A stretch of 9,188 nucleotides of DNA from Bacteroidota bacterium (GTDB lineage Bacteria; Bacteroidota; Ignavibacteria; SZUA-365; JAADGX01), in NCBI GenBank assembly GCA_027021285.1, contig JALUUP010000340.1, positions 1 to 9,188 of the forward strand, written 5' to 3'. Numbering within the stretch: position 1 is the stretch's first letter; each line of letters opens with the position of its first letter. The notes below the pieces were generated by a model. That model worked only from the letters and a program-made list of their open reading frames with translations. It made no database searches and was not told the origin of the DNA. The position numbers were made by a program, and so were the translations under genes. Of this stretch, positions 6,710 to 9,188 are shown one piece after another.

Positions 6710-9148
6710 ATGTTACAGACGTTGAAACACGAACAAATCGGAACCCCGCGCACACCGCGCCGCCATAGACTTCCTGTACTTTTTCTCGGGGTTGTTTTGG
6801 CCCTGCTGTTGGCGCAGTGCTCGTCCATTCCTCCGGCACAGGTCGATGAATACCCGGTGGAGATCACGAACCTGGGCGCGATTGTAAATTCCAGCGCCGA
6901 CGATTTCTCACCGACGGTGACTGCCGGAGGGAACCTGCTGTATTTCTGTTCGGACCGTGGTGGAACGCAGGCCGTCGGCGGGCAGGATTTTTGGATTTCC
7001 TCCTTCGATGGTATGTTCTGGAAGCTTCCCCTGAATGCCGGCCCGCCTGTCAACACGAGCGGGAACGAGGGTTCGCCGTCTATTACCGGGGATGGAACGA
7101 CTCTGGTTTTTAGTGCCTGCGACCGGCCAGACGGTGTGGGACGTTGCGACTTGTACATGTCGCGATTGCAGGGGATGCAGTGGGGGGAACCGCGCAATAT
7201 TGGACGTCCGGTCAATACGGCGGACTGGGAATCGCAGCCATCCATCAGCGTGGACGGCCGGGTCTTGTTTTTCGTCTCCGACCGTGACGGCGGCTTCGGC
7301 GGTTTGGATATCTGGCGTACCGAGCGTTTCCCTGATGGAAGCTGGGCAGAGCCTGTCAACCTCGGCCGATCTATCAACACGGAGCGCGATGAAACGTCGC
7401 CCTACATCGCGGCGGACGGGGCGACCCTGTATTTCAGCTCCGATGGCTGGCCGGGACTCGGGAAAACGGACATCTTTGTTTCGCGTTTCGTCGATGGCGC
7501 CTGGACGAAAGCGCGAAACGTCGGACGCCCCCTGAACTCGGAGCTGGATGACGAATTCTTCACGCTCTCCGCCGAAGGGACTGTGATCTTCTTTGCATCC
7601 CAGCGGGAAGGAGGCCTTGGCGGCTACGACTTATACCGCGCCGAACCGAATCCCTTTCCACCGGGAGCCGTCGTTTATCTTCGCGGTACGGTTCGCGATT
7701 GGAAAACCAAGATTCCGCTGAAAGCGGACATCGTCGTCATCGACAAAGAGACCGGGGATACTGTTTCCACGTACACGTCGAACGACGTCACCGGCCGTTA
7801 CGCCATCGTTCTTCCTATTACCAGGAATTATCGCGTCGCGGCCCGCGCTCCCGGCTACGCGGATGAAGAGCTGGAAGTTCTACTGAAAGATGTAACCCGG
7901 TTCGAGGAGCGCTCGCACGACTTCCTTCTCCGGTCACGGGACGCCGAACACAGGTTATTCGTTTCCGTCAACGCGGACTTGTGGCATGGGGACGCGCCAG
8001 TGCGACCGGGAGAAGAGACCGGCCTGGTCATCGAGGAGATCGCGTACACGGAGACCGTTCCGCTGTTGCATTACGTTTTTTTCGAACAGGGGAAAGCGGA
8101 ATTGCCCACGCGTTACAAGATCCTGACACGTGGGCAAACGGGAACATTCCGCCAGCACAACCTTCCGCCCGGCGTTCTGGAACAGTATCATCATCTGTTG
8201 AACATCCTCGGTTACCGCTTGCAACGTCATCCCGGCGCCGTTGTGACCCTGACCGGGTGCAATGACGGCGTTCTGGAAAAAGGTGACCTGGATTTGTCTC
8301 GCCGCCGCGTGGAAACGATACGGGATTACCTGGTGAAGGTTTGGAACATTGCGCCGGAACGAATCATCGTTCGCAGCAGGGGCCTGCCGGAACGGCCGTC
8401 TCCTCTTAACACCCCGGAAGGCAGGGAAGAAAATCGACGCGTGGAAATCGTCACCACGCCTGACATCATGGGTCCGGCGGTGCGCAAGGAAATTCAGCGC
8501 ACGCTCGATCCTTCAAGGGTTGTTTTCAATCTCTTTATTGAATCCAGCGAGGGTCTTCGCCGGTGGGATTTCCACGTGACCCAGGACGAGAACGAATTAC
8601 GTACGTCCGACGGATATGCGACGTATCCGGACAGTATCGCGTGGGACTGGAAGACCATTAACGGAGAATTGCCGGCAACGGAATCGCCGTTGCGGTACTA
8701 CCTGCATGTGGTGGACGCCGCTGGAAACGAAGCGAGCACGGAACCAAAGAGCATTTCCGTGCACATGCGTACGCTGGAACGGAAGCGCGCGCTCAAGCTG
8801 CCCGATCGCCGGATCGAGAAAATCAGTCTCATTCTGTTTGACTTTAATTCCTCCGAGGTGGCCGGCAAGAACAAGCAGATACTGGCCGAAGTGAAAAACC
8901 GCGTCTCATCCGGTTCAACGATCCTGGTACAGGGGCACACGGATAGAACGGGGGACGCGCGGTACAATTTGAAGCTGTCGGAGGAGCGGGCGAAATCCGT
9001 GGCCCGGCGCCTGACCGCGACCCTGGGACCGCTCAGTATTCGGTACGAGGGGCTCGGTGAAAAGCCGTTGTTGTTCGACAACAGCACGCCGGAAGGGCGT
9101 TTCTATTGCCGCACCGTACAGGTCTCGATAGAAACTCCCGTTCGCTGA
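6710..9148 (+). CDS. PD40-repeat, double-OmpA-domain outer-envelope lipoprotein
   Basis: The protein has 812 residues. A basic n-region (RTPRRHR) and hydrophobic stretch (21-35) end in LLAQC with C37, a probable lipoprotein signal, although Gln before the cysteine is unusual. Five PD40/WD40-like propeller repeats follow (about 51-312), each with forms of SPxxxxDGxxLxFxSDR and GGxDIW. Next is a carboxypeptidase-regulatory-like beta domain (about 322-408). A first OmpA-like domain (455-582) carries TGCNDG, LSRRR and ENRRVEI. An Ig/FlgD-like segment (about 602-686) leads to a second OmpA domain (705-808) with the peptidoglycan-binding signature GHTDRTGDARYNLKLSEERA (742-761; D745 and R760 are the expected diaminopimelate contacts). 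It probably tethers the outer membrane to peptidoglycan; the propeller partner is unknown. It starts 18 bases after clpP without an obvious ribosome site. Such proteins are, from memory, abundant in FCB bacteria. Confidence 0.9.
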   Translation: MLQTLKHEQIGTPRTPRRHRLPVLFLGVVLALLLAQCSSIPPAQVDEYPVEITNLGAIVNSSADDFSPTVTAGGNLLYFCSDRGGTQAVGGQDFWISSFDGMFWKLPLNAGPPVNTSGNEGSPSITGDGTTLVFSACDRPDGVGRCDLYMSRLQGMQWGEPRNIGRPVNTADWESQPSISVDGRVLFFVSDRDGGFGGLDIWRTERFPDGSWAEPVNLGRSINTERDETSPYIAADGATLYFSSDGWPGLGKTDIFVSRFVDGAWTKARNVGRPLNSELDDEFFTLSAEGTVIFFASQREGGLGGYDLYRAEPNPFPPGAVVYLRGTVRDWKTKIPLKADIVVIDKETGDTVSTYTSNDVTGRYAIVLPITRNYRVAARAPGYADEELEVLLKDVTRFEERSHDFLLRSRDAEHRLFVSVNADLWHGDAPVRPGEETGLVIEEIAYTETVPLLHYVFFEQGKAELPTRYKILTRGQTGTFRQHNLPPGVLEQYHHLLNILGYRLQRHPGAVVTLTGCNDGVLEKGDLDLSRRRVETIRDYLVKVWNIAPERIIVRSRGLPERPSPLNTPEGREENRRVEIVTTPDIMGPAVRKEIQRTLDPSRVVFNLFIESSEGLRRWDFHVTQDENELRTSDGYATYPDSIAWDWKTINGELPATESPLRYYLHVVDAAGNEASTEPKSISVHMRTLERKRALKLPDRRIEKISLILFDFNSSEVAGKNKQILAEVKNRVSSGSTILVQGHTDRTGDARYNLKLSEERAKSVARRLTATLGPLSIRYEGLGEKPLLFDNSTPEGRFYCRTVQVSIETPVR
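6860..7645 (+). repeat. Five tandem PD40 (WD40-like) propeller repeats
   Basis: At the protein level, five units of about 52-55 residues recur, anchored at DDFSP (64-68), NEGSP (119-123), WESQP (173-177), DETSP (227-231) and LDDEF (279-283). Each is followed by a (D/E)G turn, a hydrophobic strand, an aromatic-Ser-Asp segment and a Gly-rich turn before D(I/L/F). The linker between units reads NxGxPVNT or close to it (PRNIGRPVNT, PVNLGRSINT, ARNVGRPLNS). Unit 2 is odd in carrying a cysteine pair (C137, C146). The DNA is diverged enough that no nucleotide repeat is obvious. Confidence 0.85.
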
Positions 9149-9172
9149 CATTCAACTATCGCAACGTTCATC

Positions 9173-9188
9173 GGGAAAGAAAGATGAC
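9173..9188 (+). other. Possible ribosome site and start codon of a following gene (cut by the edge)
   Basis: After the lipoprotein stop, 24 bases without notable structure lead to the purine-rich GGGAAAGAAAG (9173-9183) and an ATG at 9184. Only five bases of the frame are visible, so the product cannot be named. No terminator hairpin lies between, so the rightward operon may continue. Confidence 0.3.

Noticed and set aside
6706..6768. ATG at 6706 opening a 20-codon ORF (MYVTDVE...) overlapping the lipoprotein start
   Set aside because: It has no ribosome site and no distinctive composition, and is probably a by-product of the ATGTATG sequence.

Overview
This window looks like a chromosomal segment of a diderm (Gram-negative-type), moderately GC-rich bacterium. 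Three things suggest a member of the Fibrobacteres-Chlorobi-Bacteroidetes (FCB) group, perhaps of the Ignavibacteria/Kapabacteria kind. These are a PD40-repeat/double-OmpA envelope lipoprotein, a SPASM radical SAM protein with the EPTNLCNLKCPECPTG signature, and a membrane-anchored family 2 glycosyltransferase. The placement is from memory of such proteins and is tentative. A stand-alone GatB implies the indirect (transamidation) route to Gln-tRNA and/or Asn-tRNA. No plasmid, phage, IS or CRISPR signature is visible.

Layout: two divergent transcription units share a 184-bp control region (4391-4574). Leftward (minus strand) run gatB (4390-2930), a family 2 glycosyltransferase (2933-1812), a class I SAM methyltransferase (1821-973) and a radical SAM/SPASM protein (967 to beyond the left edge). 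The junctions are very tight: a 4-base ATGA overlap, a 10-base overlap and a 5-base gap. One translationally coupled operon is therefore likely. Rightward (plus strand) run tRNA-Leu(UAG) (4575-4659), tig with a GTG start (4701-6011), clpP (6068-6691) and a large OmpA-family lipoprotein gene (6710-9148), with no terminator seen between them. The start of another gene may lie at the right edge.

How the genes work together: the rightward unit joins co-translational folding (trigger factor) with regulated proteolysis (ClpP), a widespread pairing. The expected next gene, clpX, is replaced here by an outer-envelope protein. The leftward unit joins translation fidelity (GatB) to three genes that together look like a small biosynthetic module: glycosyl transfer at a membrane, a methyl transfer, and a radical modification. 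The product of that module cannot be read from the sequence.

The divergent region holds three short perfect inverted repeats. One of them exactly fills most of the spacer of a plausible gatB promoter. Two share the half-site TTCCC/GGGAA and flank the start points of the two units, suggesting regulation that has not been assigned. Most of the window is ordinary core genome. The points worth a second look are the control region, the gatB-linked modification module, and the clpP-linked lipoprotein with its two differently diverged OmpA domains.
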